The position numbers and the translations under genes were made by a program. Below, in pieces: positions 1 through 6,914 of a stretch of 6,914 nucleotides of DNA. Within the stretch, counting starts at the first letter, position 1. Each line of letters begins with the position of its first letter. Source of the stretch: Fimenecus sp051881335 (GTDB lineage Bacteria > Bacillota > Clostridia > Oscillospirales > Acutalibacteraceae); NCBI GenBank assembly GCA_051881335.1, contig JBJEPR010000040.1, forward strand, positions 1-6,914. Reading direction: 5' to 3'. The notes beneath the pieces were generated by a model, which did no database searches, was not told the origin of the DNA, and saw only the letters and a list, made by a program, of their open reading frames with translations.

Positions 1-1329
<1,329 letters not shown>

Positions 1330-1383
1330 TCTCTCTATTCCTTTCTTTACACACGGCGGTGCGGATAGTTCTCATCAAAATAT

Positions 1384-1914
1384 TTACGCCCTTGCAAATA
1401 TTGTTGCAAGAATATCAAAGACTGCCTCCACAATCAAAGCGATGGCAATAAACATCCACAATACGGCGGTACTGCTGAACGGATTCCACAGAATAATCAC
1501 AGCACAAACAATCGTCAACACTGCACTGACGGCAATCCAAATCCATCTTTTCAATTTCAGACGAATTCGGTCTATCGTCCACTGGATTTTCGCAATCCCC
1601 AGCACCAATGTTCCAAGTCCGTAAAGAATGGTCAACAGCGGGAAAGCGGAAATAAACCATTCGCTTTTCAGAATACAGAAAAGACCGAATAAAATGGCAA
1701 TACAGCCACGCGTTAAGCCTTGTTTTAATGCCGCCGCTGCCGGCGGGGTACGAAAATACTGCACAACATCCGCGATACCGAGTATACACAGCCCTATCCC
1801 TAAAAAGATAATAATGCCGGTGGTAAAGCCGACAGGATTGACCAACAGCAGGATACCGACAACTGCCTCACACAAGGATAAAAGAATGCGGGTAACTTTA
1901 ATAGATGCTCTCAT
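1384..1914 (-). CDS. HdeD/DUF308-family six-helix membrane protein
   Basis: Integral membrane protein of about 176 residues. Hydrophobic segments at roughly residues 8-25, 30-51, 67-83, 88-109, 123-143 and 147-172 give six helices in pairs. The short motif of a hydrophobic run ending in NP (LLLVNPVG early, IILWNPFSS late) recurs, as expected of the duplicated DUF308 unit found in the acid-resistance protein HdeD. The molecular function of this family is not settled; in enterobacteria HdeD is linked to acid stress. Start: ATG at 1914 is preceded by GAGAGTG with a 6-nt spacer. A GTG at 1923 in the same frame would add three residues, but its purine tract lies too close. The gene is the first of a likely two-gene unit with ftsH and is divergent from a TetR regulator, which suggests repressor control. 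Family assignment rests on topology and motif, not on an alignment. Confidence 0.8.
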   Translation of the reverse strand: MRASIKVTRILLSLCEAVVGILLLVNPVGFTTGIIIFLGIGLCILGIADVVQYFRTPPAAAALKQGLTRGCIAILFGLFCILKSEWFISAFPLLTILYGLGTLVLGIAKIQWTIDRIRLKLKRWIWIAVSAVLTIVCAVIILWNPFSSTAVLWMFIAIALIVEAVFDILATIFARA

Positions 1915-1920
1915 ACGGTT

Positions 1921-1927
1921 CACTCTC
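1921..1927 (-). promoter_or_regulatory. Ribosome binding site deciding the hdeD-like start
   Basis: On the minus strand GAGAGTG ends 6 nt before ATG at 1914. The alternative GTG start at 1923-1921 is contained in this same motif, and only AAAGAGA directly abuts it, which is too close for good pairing with 16S rRNA. This favours the ATG. Confidence 0.5.
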
Positions 1928-1946
1928 TTTCAGAAAATCGTTTTAT

Positions 1947-1975
1947 TTGACAAGTCCCTCCGCAGTAATTATAAT
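1947..1975 (+). promoter_or_regulatory. Consensus sigma-A promoter for the TetR-family gene
   Basis: A -35 TTGACA at 1947-1952 and a -10 TATAAT at 1970-1975 are separated by exactly 17 nt, a full consensus match. Transcription would start near 1982 and give an A-rich leader of about 95 nt before the ATG at 2078. The -10 overlaps the -10 of the opposing promoter. Confidence 0.8.
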
Positions 1976-1983
1976 AGACAAGT
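1949..1983. promoter_or_regulatory. Candidate operator: two GACAAGT copies flanking the shared -10
   Basis: GACAAGT occurs at 1949-1955, overlapping the plus-strand -35, and again at 1977-1983, inside the minus-strand spacer next to the plus-strand start point. The copies are 28 bp apart. The first extends to GACAAGTC, an imperfect palindrome (GAC-AA-GTC). The second lies in TAGACAAGTGTA (1975-1986), also partly symmetric. Placement suits binding by the divergently encoded TetR-family protein, but the symmetry is short for a TetR operator, so this is inference. Confidence 0.35.
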
Positions 1984-1996
1984 GTAGAATTTACAA
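1968..1996 (-). promoter_or_regulatory. Opposing promoter for hdeD-like/ftsH, sharing the -10 core
   Basis: On the minus strand TTGTAA (1996-1991, four of six consensus bases) is followed after 17 nt by TATAAT at 1973-1968. Its -10 shares the palindrome ATTATAAT (1968-1975) with the plus-strand promoter. Expected start is near 1961, leaving a short leader of about 47 nt to the ATG at 1914. The weak -35 suggests lower or regulated activity. Confidence 0.6.
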
Positions 1997-2062
1997 CAAA
2001 CAGATGATTTGAAATTGTCGAAAAAGCAACAAAAAACCGTATACTGTGGAATTTTGAAAAAA

Positions 2063-2070
2063 AGGCAGGA
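2063..2070 (+). promoter_or_regulatory. Ribosome binding site deciding the TetR-family start
   Basis: AGGCAGGA ends 7 nt before ATG at 2078. The longer open frame beginning with TTG at 2009 has no comparable site and would prepend 23 Lys/Gln-rich residues not expected before a TetR helix-turn-helix, so the ATG is chosen. Confidence 0.75.
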
Positions 2071-2077
2071 AACGCAT

Positions 2078-2665
2078 ATGAAAACGAAAGAAAATCAGCG
2101 CATTGTCTTAACAAAGCGGATGTTAAAAGAAGCTCTGCTTCGTATTATGTCTGTAAAAAATATACAGTCCATCACGGTAAGCGAATTATGCGAAGACGCG
2201 GGAATTAACCGTTCCACTTTTTATAATCATTACGGATGCCCTGCCGATGTGCTGAAAGAAATTGAATTGGATGTGTTGAATGATTTAGTACAGATTTGGG
2301 AAATGGAAGGCGCAGGCAAGCACTGGCCTGTGAACAAAAGAGTGGAAGCGCTTTGTAACTATTTGCAGGAGCATAAAAGAGTTGCGAAATTGTTGTTGCG
2401 TGACAGTGACACAAATTCCGAATTTGCCACTTTAATGTTTCAAGCCGCGCATGTCCGTTTAATCTATGATGATGTTTTTTCCTATGCTAAGAGTGCAGAC
2501 AGTAAGCGTCTGATGATTACATTTTTAACCAACGGTACCTATCATATGCTTCGGCAGTGGCTTTTAGAGGATATTCCGAAAACACCGAAAGAAATGGGTG
2601 ATTTGGTGTATTTGGTTGCAACCCAAGGGTGGGATCGTTCCTCTTTTCCCCAATCTGAAAAATAA
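2078..2665 (+). CDS. TetR/AcrR-family transcriptional regulator
   Basis: Cytosolic DNA-binding regulator of 195 residues, the usual family length. The N-terminal helix-turn-helix spans about residues 11-57. A first helix beginning LTKRMLKEALLRIM is followed by ITVSELCEDAGINRSTFYNH, the characteristic TetR turn and recognition helix with the T-F-Y-N-H core at 47-51. The remaining all-helical part (about 60-190) is the ligand and dimer domain. Its end, with MLRQWLLED near 157-165 followed by a KTPKEM stretch, resembles the Firmicute-type TetR C-terminal domain. The ligand cannot be read from sequence. It is divergent from the hdeD-like/ftsH pair and has a full-consensus promoter overlapping candidate operator repeats, so autoregulation and control of the neighbours are likely. 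Family confident, targets inferred. Confidence 0.92.
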   Translation: MKTKENQRIVLTKRMLKEALLRIMSVKNIQSITVSELCEDAGINRSTFYNHYGCPADVLKEIELDVLNDLVQIWEMEGAGKHWPVNKRVEALCNYLQEHKRVAKLLLRDSDTNSEFATLMFQAAHVRLIYDDVFSYAKSADSKRLMITFLTNGTYHMLRQWLLEDIPKTPKEMGDLVYLVATQGWDRSSFPQSEK

Positions 2666-2732
2666 GTCGCAAAATGAAAGTGATATAGAATTCCGGATAT
2701 TTTTTATTGAGAAATTGATGAGTACAAAGATG

Positions 2733-2785
2733 AAAAAACAGGCAGGGAATGCAATGAAACTTCCGTTTGCATTCCTTGCCTGTTT
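2733..2785 (-). terminator. Rho-independent terminator after pcrA, possibly bidirectional
   Basis: Arms 2736-2754 and 2767-2785 pair over 19 bp with a single G-T wobble at 2745/2776, around a 12-nt loop. On the minus strand the stem runs directly into six T residues (2738-2733), the classic form, so it most likely ends the pcrA transcript about 65 nt after the stop. On the plus strand the stem ends in TGTTT then AATTG, a weaker T-tract that could still end the TetR-gene transcript. Confidence 0.85.
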
Positions 2786-2805
2786 AATTGTGATAGGATT
2801 CGGCA

Positions 2806-2825
2806 GAACGACACTTCGGTCGTTC
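2806..2825. repeat. Small hairpin in the convergent gap, possible dispersed palindrome
   Basis: GAACGAC (2806-2812) pairs with GTCGTTC (2819-2825) around a 6-nt loop containing TTCG. No T-tract follows on either strand, so it is not a standard terminator. It lies just downstream of the pcrA stop. Short GTAGGG...GTCGTTC palindromes of this kind often recur between genes in Oscillospirales genomes, but only one copy is present here, so repeat status is inferred from general familiarity only. Confidence 0.4.
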
Positions 2826-2851
2826 CCTACGATTTGATAAACAAATTTACA

Positions 2852-5266
2852 TTACAGTTTTTTCAAATTCGCCATACGCGCCATCAGTTTTTTGGTACCT
2901 GCTTTTTGGAACACAACCTCCAACAGCATATCATTGCCCATAGGACGGACGGTGGAAATCACGCCCGTGCCGAACGCCTTATGCTCGACGGTGTCGCCCG
3001 GTTGGAACTGCGGCAGGGCGGCGGTATTTTTCGCACCGTTTCCGACAGGCTTTGTAAAGCCGCGGTTAACGGTACTGCCGCCGGTCGGCGCGGCACTTTT
3101 GGGAACGCCCGTATATGTTGATGCAGAGTTTGTACCACCATATGTACTGCCTGCAAGTCCTGCGCGCTCGCGAAAACCGAAGGAACGGTGAATCTCCAAC
3201 AGCTTTTCGGGAATTTCCGCTACAAAGCGCGACGGGCGGTAATAATTTGTTGAGCCGTAAATCATTCGGGATTTGGCGTGGGTTAAATACAGTTTTTCTT
3301 TGGCGCGCGTGATACCGACATATGCAAGCCGCCGTTCTTCCTCAACCTCGGACTCGACATACATACTTTGGATACCGGGGAACACGCCCTCCTCCATACC
3401 GGGAATGAACACCACAGGGAATTCCAAGCCTTTTGCGGAATGGAGCGTCATGAGGACAACGGTGTCCGCCTCGGCGTTGTAATTATCAATATCCGTAAGG
3501 AGCGCAACCTCTTCCAAATATTCGTTCAAAGTGCCCTCGGGATTTTCCTCGGAAAAGCGGACGAGCGTTGCGGAAAGCTCGTTTAAGTTTTGCACGCGGT
3601 CCTCAAATTTTTCGGGCTCGGCACGCAGAGATTGCACATATGCGGTTTCATCTAAAATACGGTTGAGGGTGTCTGCCAGCGGCGCGTCCTCTGCGAATGC
3701 GGCGATATTTTCAATCATCGCGGTAAATTCTTTGAGTTTTGCGGCGGAGCGCTTTAAGACCTCGTATTCATCGGCGGTTTTGAACACCTCAAACAGCGAA
3801 ACGCCCAGCAAATCGGCAATTTCGTTGGCGCGCTGTACAGTGGTATCGCCGATACCGCGCTTCGGCGTATTGATGATGCGCTGTAAACGGATTTTATCCG
3901 ACGGGTTGTTGACCACGGACAAATACGCAAGCGCATCTTTGATTTCCATACGGTCATAGAATTTGTGCCCGCCGATGATGCGGTACGGTATGGCGTTTTT
4001 CACCAGCGCACGCTCGATAGGACCGGACATTGCATTCATACGGTAGAGCACCGCGTGGTCGCCGAACTGCCGCCCTTTGGCAACCGAAGTTAAAATTTTG
4101 TCGGCAATAAAGGCGGCTTCGGCAGTTTCGTCCTCAGCGGTTTCAAGCTCGATTTTTTCACCTGCGCCGTTCGCCGTCCAAAGATTTTTACCTTTTCGTT
4201 GGCTGTTGTTTTCAATCACGGCATTGGCGGCATCCAAAATGCACTGGGTAGAACGGTAATTTTGCTCCAAACGAATGACAAGCGCATCTTCATAGCGGGT
4301 TTCAAAACTCAAAATATTTTCAATCGTTGCGCCGCGAAAACGGTAAATACTTTGGTCATCATCGCCGACCACGCAAATATTGCGGTAGCCGTCCGCAAGC
4401 AAAGAGGTCAGTTTATACTGCGCGTGGTTGGTGTCCTGATATTCGTCTACCATTACATAACGGAATTGATGCTGATAATGCTCCAACACATCGGGATTTT
4501 CTTGGAATAACTGCACGGTATTGAAAATAATATCGTCAAAATCCATTGCATCGGCTTTTTTTAAGAGTTTTTGGTACTTTTCATAGCACTGTGCAATTTT
4601 TTGCAAACGGGGGTCCTGCCCTGCGGTTTTTGCAAATTCCGCAGGCGATACGAGCGCATCTTTGGCGCGGCTGATTTCGTTTAAAATGGTTTTGTGCGAC
4701 AAAAATCGGTCTTCAATGCCTAACAGCCGCTGACATTCTTTCATCACACGGCGGCTGTCATCGGTATCGTAAATTGTAAAGCGGTTGGTAAAGCCCAAAC
4801 GGTCGGCATTGCGGCGCAAAATCTTCACACAGCTCGAATGGAAGGTAGATGCCCAAATATCATTTGCCGCGTCACCGAGCATCAAAGAAAGACGCTCTTT
4901 TAATTCATTCGCCGCTTTATTGGTAAAGGTAATCGCCAAAATCTGCCACGGTTTCGGCGCGCGGTCGCAAAGCACATCGGCAATTTCGGGGTAGACGGAC
5001 CGGTCCCCCGCAAGATAGGCTTTCATCAGTTCCAAATCGCGGCTGTCAGGCGTGCGGTCGGCGTATTCGGAATGGTAGGCGTTGCCGTATTTCATCAAAT
5101 TGGCGATACGGTTGACAAGCACGGTGGTTTTGCCGCTACCCGCGCCCGCCAGAATTAAAAGCGGTCCATTCACCTGAAAGACCGCTTTTTGTTGGCATGC
5201 ATTCATTCGGTTAAAATCTTGCTCGATAATCTGCTTGCGTACAGTAAGAAACTCGTTATAATCCAT
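2852..5266 (-). CDS. pcrA: PcrA/UvrD-type 3'-5' DNA helicase (superfamily 1A)
   Basis: ATP-driven helicase of 804 residues acting in nucleotide-excision repair, replication restart and clearing of transcription-replication conflicts. All SF1A motifs are intact: Q-type MNACQQKAV at 21-29; Walker A AGAGSGKT at 40-47; Ia ITFTNKAA at 112-119; II VDEYQDT at 273-279; III GDDDQSIYRFRGA at 301-313; IV LEQNYRS at 333-339; V LMTLHSAKGLEF at 605-616; VI RRLAYVGITRAKEKL at 645-659. A Gly/Ser/Thr-rich linker (about 700-750) leads to a small C-terminal domain (about 754-804: FQPGDTVEHKAFGTGVI onward), the Tudor-like element that contacts RNA polymerase in PcrA. It is longer than the usual 720-750 residues because of the linker and an insert at about 60-106 between Walker A and Ia. 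ATG at 5266 has GGAG 6 nt upstream, lying in the 11-nt gap after the fumarase gene, so it is probably co-transcribed with it. PcrA is preferred over UvrD or Rep because of the Firmicute context and tail. Confidence 0.97.
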   Translation of the reverse strand: MDYNEFLTVRKQIIEQDFNRMNACQQKAVFQVNGPLLILAGAGSGKTTVLVNRIANLMKYGNAYHSEYADRTPDSRDLELMKAYLAGDRSVYPEIADVLCDRAPKPWQILAITFTNKAANELKERLSLMLGDAANDIWASTFHSSCVKILRRNADRLGFTNRFTIYDTDDSRRVMKECQRLLGIEDRFLSHKTILNEISRAKDALVSPAEFAKTAGQDPRLQKIAQCYEKYQKLLKKADAMDFDDIIFNTVQLFQENPDVLEHYQHQFRYVMVDEYQDTNHAQYKLTSLLADGYRNICVVGDDDQSIYRFRGATIENILSFETRYEDALVIRLEQNYRSTQCILDAANAVIENNSQRKGKNLWTANGAGEKIELETAEDETAEAAFIADKILTSVAKGRQFGDHAVLYRMNAMSGPIERALVKNAIPYRIIGGHKFYDRMEIKDALAYLSVVNNPSDKIRLQRIINTPKRGIGDTTVQRANEIADLLGVSLFEVFKTADEYEVLKRSAAKLKEFTAMIENIAAFAEDAPLADTLNRILDETAYVQSLRAEPEKFEDRVQNLNELSATLVRFSEENPEGTLNEYLEEVALLTDIDNYNAEADTVVLMTLHSAKGLEFPVVFIPGMEEGVFPGIQSMYVESEVEEERRLAYVGITRAKEKLYLTHAKSRMIYGSTNYYRPSRFVAEIPEKLLEIHRSFGFRERAGLAGSTYGGTNSASTYTGVPKSAAPTGGSTVNRGFTKPVGNGAKNTAALPQFQPGDTVEHKAFGTGVISTVRPMGNDMLLEVVFQKAGTKKLMARMANLKKL

Positions 5267-5277
5267 TGGTTACTCCG

Positions 5278-5808
5278 TTATTTCAAAAATAAGTTGCCGC
5301 CGTGGCAGTCGATTGCCACCGTCAGCGGAAAGTTTTCAAAGGTCAGCCGTTTGACGGACTCACAGCCGAGGTCGTCATAGGCGATAACTTCGCAGGAGGT
5401 GATACATTTGCTTGCAAGCGCCCCTGCCCCGCCGATTGCGCAAAAATACACCGCGCCGTTGCGGACAATCGCGTCACACACCGCTTTTGACCGCGGCCCT
5501 TTGCCGACCATAGCGGCAAGCCCTAAATCCAACAATTCGGGCGCATAGACATCCATTCTGCCGGAAGTGGTCGGCCCGCAACTGCCGATGGCAAGGTGTT
5601 CGGGCGTGGGGGTAGGCCCTGCATAATAGACCACTGCGCCGTTGAGCGCATACGGCGGCTCTTCCCCGCTGTGCAAGGCGGCGACAATCCGCTTGTGCGC
5701 CGCGTCACGCGAAGTATAGACCGTACCGCTTAAATAGACGGTGTCCCCCGCCGAAAGGCGCGCGGCGTTTTCTTTGATTTCGTCGGTATGTAAATGAAAG
5801 GTTTGCAA
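5278..5808 (-). CDS. fumB: Class I fumarate hydratase, beta (C-terminal) subunit
   Basis: The 176-residue beta subunit of the iron-sulfur, oxygen-sensitive two-subunit fumarase, which interconverts fumarate and malate in the cytosol. The alpha subunit carries the 4Fe-4S cluster; beta completes the active site. Family signatures seen: SGTVYTSRDAAHKR at 27-40, AGPTPTP at 63-69, SCGPTTSGRMD at 76-86, VGKGPR at 101-106, AIGGAGALASKC at 124-135, and the terminal DCHGGNLF. The length is complete for a beta subunit. The start is TTG at 5808: no ATG or GTG lies in frame before the SGTVYT motif, and GAGGG sits 8 nt upstream inside the end of the preceding gene, whose stop is 4 nt away, suggesting translational coupling. 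The alpha gene, usually immediately upstream, is absent and a DivIVA-like gene takes its place. The L(+)-tartrate dehydratase beta subunit is a close relative and cannot be excluded from sequence alone. Confidence 0.92.
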   Translation of the reverse strand: MQTFHLHTDEIKENAARLSAGDTVYLSGTVYTSRDAAHKRIVAALHSGEEPPYALNGAVVYYAGPTPTPEHLAIGSCGPTTSGRMDVYAPELLDLGLAAMVGKGPRSKAVCDAIVRNGAVYFCAIGGAGALASKCITSCEVIAYDDLGCESVKRLTFENFPLTVAIDCHGGNLFLK

Positions 5809-5812
5809 AGTA

Positions 5813-6619
5813 TCAGCCCTCTTTGGGTGTGTCGAACCGATAAACCGTGTTCGGTGTAATGTTTAAATCCTCGTTAAACTCGGTGTGCGGCGGATAGTGG
5901 ATATAGGTAAGCCCGCTGCCGTCGTCGGTTTCGGTAATTCCCGCAATTTTCTCGCCGAGTTCTTCCTCGATTTTAATGGAAATATCGGGCACGAATTTTT
6001 CGGCATCCTTGCGGTTTTGCAAGGACTGCGCCGCTTTGGAGAGTTTCGCGGAAAGTGCGGAAATATCCGCGTGCAAATCGTTAATGGATTTGGTAAGCGT
6101 TGCGGCAAGCGTGTCCACATCGGCAGACAGGCGCGAAACCTCTTGGGCTTGTTTTGCGATGCTGTCGGACGCTTCATTTTGCGTTTCGGTCGCTTTTTTG
6201 TTGGCGGCGGAAACGATTTCATCGGAATATTTACGCGCATCTAAAAATGCGGCGCCAAGCTGTGCTTCGGACGCGCGGATTTCCTGCGCCTTTTGCGCCA
6301 TCGCCTGTTTTTCGCCGTCAATCGCCGCCACACGGGCAGAAAGTTCGGCGTTTTGTGCCTGCAATGCGGCATTTTCGGCTTGTTGGGCTTCCAAGGCGAC
6401 AGAGGTTTCGGCAAGTTTTGCTTCGGTTTCCTTTGCCTGCTCCAAGGCTTGTGACAGGTTGTCCGCCTTTTCGCTTAACGCATCGAGCTTTGCGGATTTT
6501 CCTTTCACTTCCTCGGTCAATACGGCGATTTCCGCCTTCAATTCCTCCACATAGCCGAGCACATCCTCGCGCTTAAAGCCGCCGAAAATGGAAGTTCTTA
6601 AAATTCTTTCGGAGTCCAT
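5813..6619 (-). CDS. DivIVA-like coiled-coil protein
   Basis: A 268-residue soluble protein. The N-terminus, with IFGGFKREDVLGYVEEL at 11-27, matches the DivIVA/GpsB pattern in which a short F-x-G-F/Y-x-x-x-x-V segment precedes the first coiled coil and targets curved membrane at septa or poles. Residues about 28-120 are an Ala/Glu/Gln-rich heptad coiled coil. A second helical region, about 125-205, includes ARKYSDEIVSAANKKATE, resembling the second DivIVA coil. The tail (about 207-268) is not coiled: an acidic part (SIKIEEELGEKI) is followed by a Tyr/Pro-rich end with YIHYPPHTEF. I do not recognise this tail. ATG at 6619 has AGGTGA 4 nt upstream. It is the first gene of a probable operon with fumB and pcrA and has its own promoter. 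A role in division-site or polar scaffolding is inferred. Coiled-coil composition makes distant matches unreliable, so the call rests mainly on the first 27 residues. Confidence 0.75.
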   Translation of the reverse strand: MDSERILRTSIFGGFKREDVLGYVEELKAEIAVLTEEVKGKSAKLDALSEKADNLSQALEQAKETEAKLAETSVALEAQQAENAALQAQNAELSARVAAIDGEKQAMAQKAQEIRASEAQLGAAFLDARKYSDEIVSAANKKATETQNEASDSIAKQAQEVSRLSADVDTLAATLTKSINDLHADISALSAKLSKAAQSLQNRKDAEKFVPDISIKIEEELGEKIAGITETDDGSGLTYIHYPPHTEFNEDLNITPNTVYRFDTPKEG

Positions 6620-6658
6620 AAAGTCACCTGTTTCCGTTCCTTTTTCGAATATAGAAGT

Positions 6659-6687
6659 AGTTTAGCATATTTGGAATTTGTGTGCAA
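6659..6687 (-). promoter_or_regulatory. Extended -10 promoter for the divIVA-like/fumB/pcrA operon
   Basis: On the minus strand TTGCAC (6687-6682) is followed after 17 nt by TAAACT (6664-6659), and TG stands one base before the -10 (TGCTAAACT), making an extended -10 element. Expected start is near 6652, about 33 nt before the ATG at 6619. The match is moderate, but its position in the only gap upstream of the tight three-gene run supports it. Confidence 0.5.
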
Positions 6688-6720
6688 CCGTTTTCGGCGC
6701 AAAAATACAAGAAATCCGTT

Positions 6721-6914
6721 TTATTTTTCGCCGTTAAATTGCCAAACCACCGTATCGCTTTCGCCGTTCGTGCCGTTTGCGATTACGGTATTTTCGCCGA
6801 TTTGTAAGCGTATATTTTTAAACAAAAATACATTTTTTTGTCGGTTACACTTTGCTTTTTTCGTTTTTACGGGATTGCCGTTCACGGTAAGGGAAACCGC
6901 GTCCGCATCGGAAT
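6721..6914 (-). CDS. C-terminal end of a probable glycoside hydrolase family 2 enzyme (partial)
   Basis: An open frame enters from the right edge and ends at TAA 6723-6721, giving 63 residues. The visible part is a beta-strand-rich module: SDADAVSLTVNGNPVKTKKA, then NVFLFKNIRLQIGENTVIANG and DTVVWQFNG. This pattern, with an aspartate- and alanine-rich start leading to V-x-L-x-V-N-G, then a strand, then G-E-N-T-V-x-A and a closing D-T-V strand, is typical of the Ig-like C-terminal domain of family 2 beta-galactosidase/beta-glucuronidase-type enzymes. The catalytic barrel lies outside the window, so substrate is unknown. The stop is 101 nt before the divIVA-like start with no clear terminator between, but a promoter lies in the gap, so it is probably a separate unit. 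Another Ig-like carbohydrate-active protein is possible. Confidence 0.55.
   Translation of the reverse strand, partial: SDADAVSLTVNGNPVKTKKAKCNRQKNVFLFKNIRLQIGENTVIANGTNGESDTVVWQFNGEK

Noticed and set aside
2004..2012. Two-codon minigene ATG-ATT-TGA in the TetR leader
   Set aside because: It has no ribosome binding site and no attenuator-like stems follow, so it is most likely chance.
2015..2045. A second promoter for the TetR gene (TTGTCG ... TATACT)
   Set aside because: The spacer is 19 nt and the -35 is weak, whereas a full-consensus promoter lies just upstream.
2009..2077. TTG start 23 codons upstream for the TetR-family protein
   Set aside because: There is no ribosome binding site, the added residues are low-complexity Lys/Gln-rich, and the ATG at 2078 has AGGA at 7 nt and gives the normal distance to the helix-turn-helix.
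2666..2732. A small gene or RNA between the TetR gene stop and the terminator
   Set aside because: Only very short frames occur, with no ribosome binding site and no stable hairpin.
2598..2837. A 79-codon plus-strand frame overlapping the TetR gene end and the gap
   Set aside because: It starts inside the TetR gene without a ribosome binding site and reads straight through the terminator stem, so its second half is encoded by the hairpin.
5976..6554. A 192-codon plus-strand open frame rich in Ala, Ser and Cys
   Set aside because: It lies antisense to the heptad-repeat coiled coil of the DivIVA-like gene. The biased codons of that coil leave the opposite strand open by chance.
6620..6720. 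A terminator for the upstream glycoside hydrolase gene
   Set aside because: Only a 3-bp CCG/CGG stem is visible, without a T-tract after it. No convincing terminator is present in this gap.

Overview
The window looks like chromosomal DNA from a low-to-moderate GC Firmicute, most likely a Clostridia/Oscillospirales-type gut or anaerobic bacterium. The evidence is consensus sigma-A-type promoters, purine-rich ribosome binding sites, a Firmicute-type TetR regulator, a PcrA helicase with a C-terminal Tudor-like tail and a roughly 45-residue insert after the Walker A motif, a two-subunit class I fumarase and a DivIVA-like protein. The lineage call is an inference from protein character, not from a marker gene.

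Left part (1-2665). Two minus-strand genes lie head to tail: a six-helix HdeD/DUF308-type membrane protein (1384-1914) followed after 54 nt by an FtsH-type AAA+ membrane zinc protease that runs off the left edge just after its HEIGH zinc motif. Divergent from them, on the plus strand, is a TetR-family regulator (2078-2665). The 163-bp gap between the divergent start codons holds what appears to be an interlocked promoter pair. A perfect TTGACA-17-TATAAT promoter faces the regulator gene. A TTGTAA-17-TATAAT promoter faces hdeD-ftsH. The two -10 boxes share the 8-bp palindrome ATTATAAT. Two copies of GACAAGT flank this core and are candidate operator sites. The simplest reading is a self-regulating TetR switch controlling an envelope or membrane-stress pair, with FtsH as an accessory paralogue.

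Middle (2666-2851). The convergent gap contains a 19-bp stem terminator whose T-run serves the minus-strand helicase gene, and a second smaller hairpin that may be a dispersed palindromic repeat.

Right part (2852-6619). Three minus-strand genes are packed 4 and 11 nt apart and probably form one operon, read in the order DivIVA-like coiled-coil protein, class I fumarase beta subunit (TTG start), PcrA/UvrD-type helicase. An extended -10 promoter sits upstream at 6659-6687. The fumarase alpha subunit, which normally sits next to beta, is not in the window. Upstream again, the last 63 residues of a probable glycoside hydrolase family 2 enzyme end at 6721.

I found no CRISPR array, tRNA, rRNA, insertion sequence or clearly new multi-gene system. 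The most interesting points are the interlocked promoter switch in front of the HdeD-FtsH pair and the separation of the fumarase beta gene from alpha in a cell-division/repair gene cluster.
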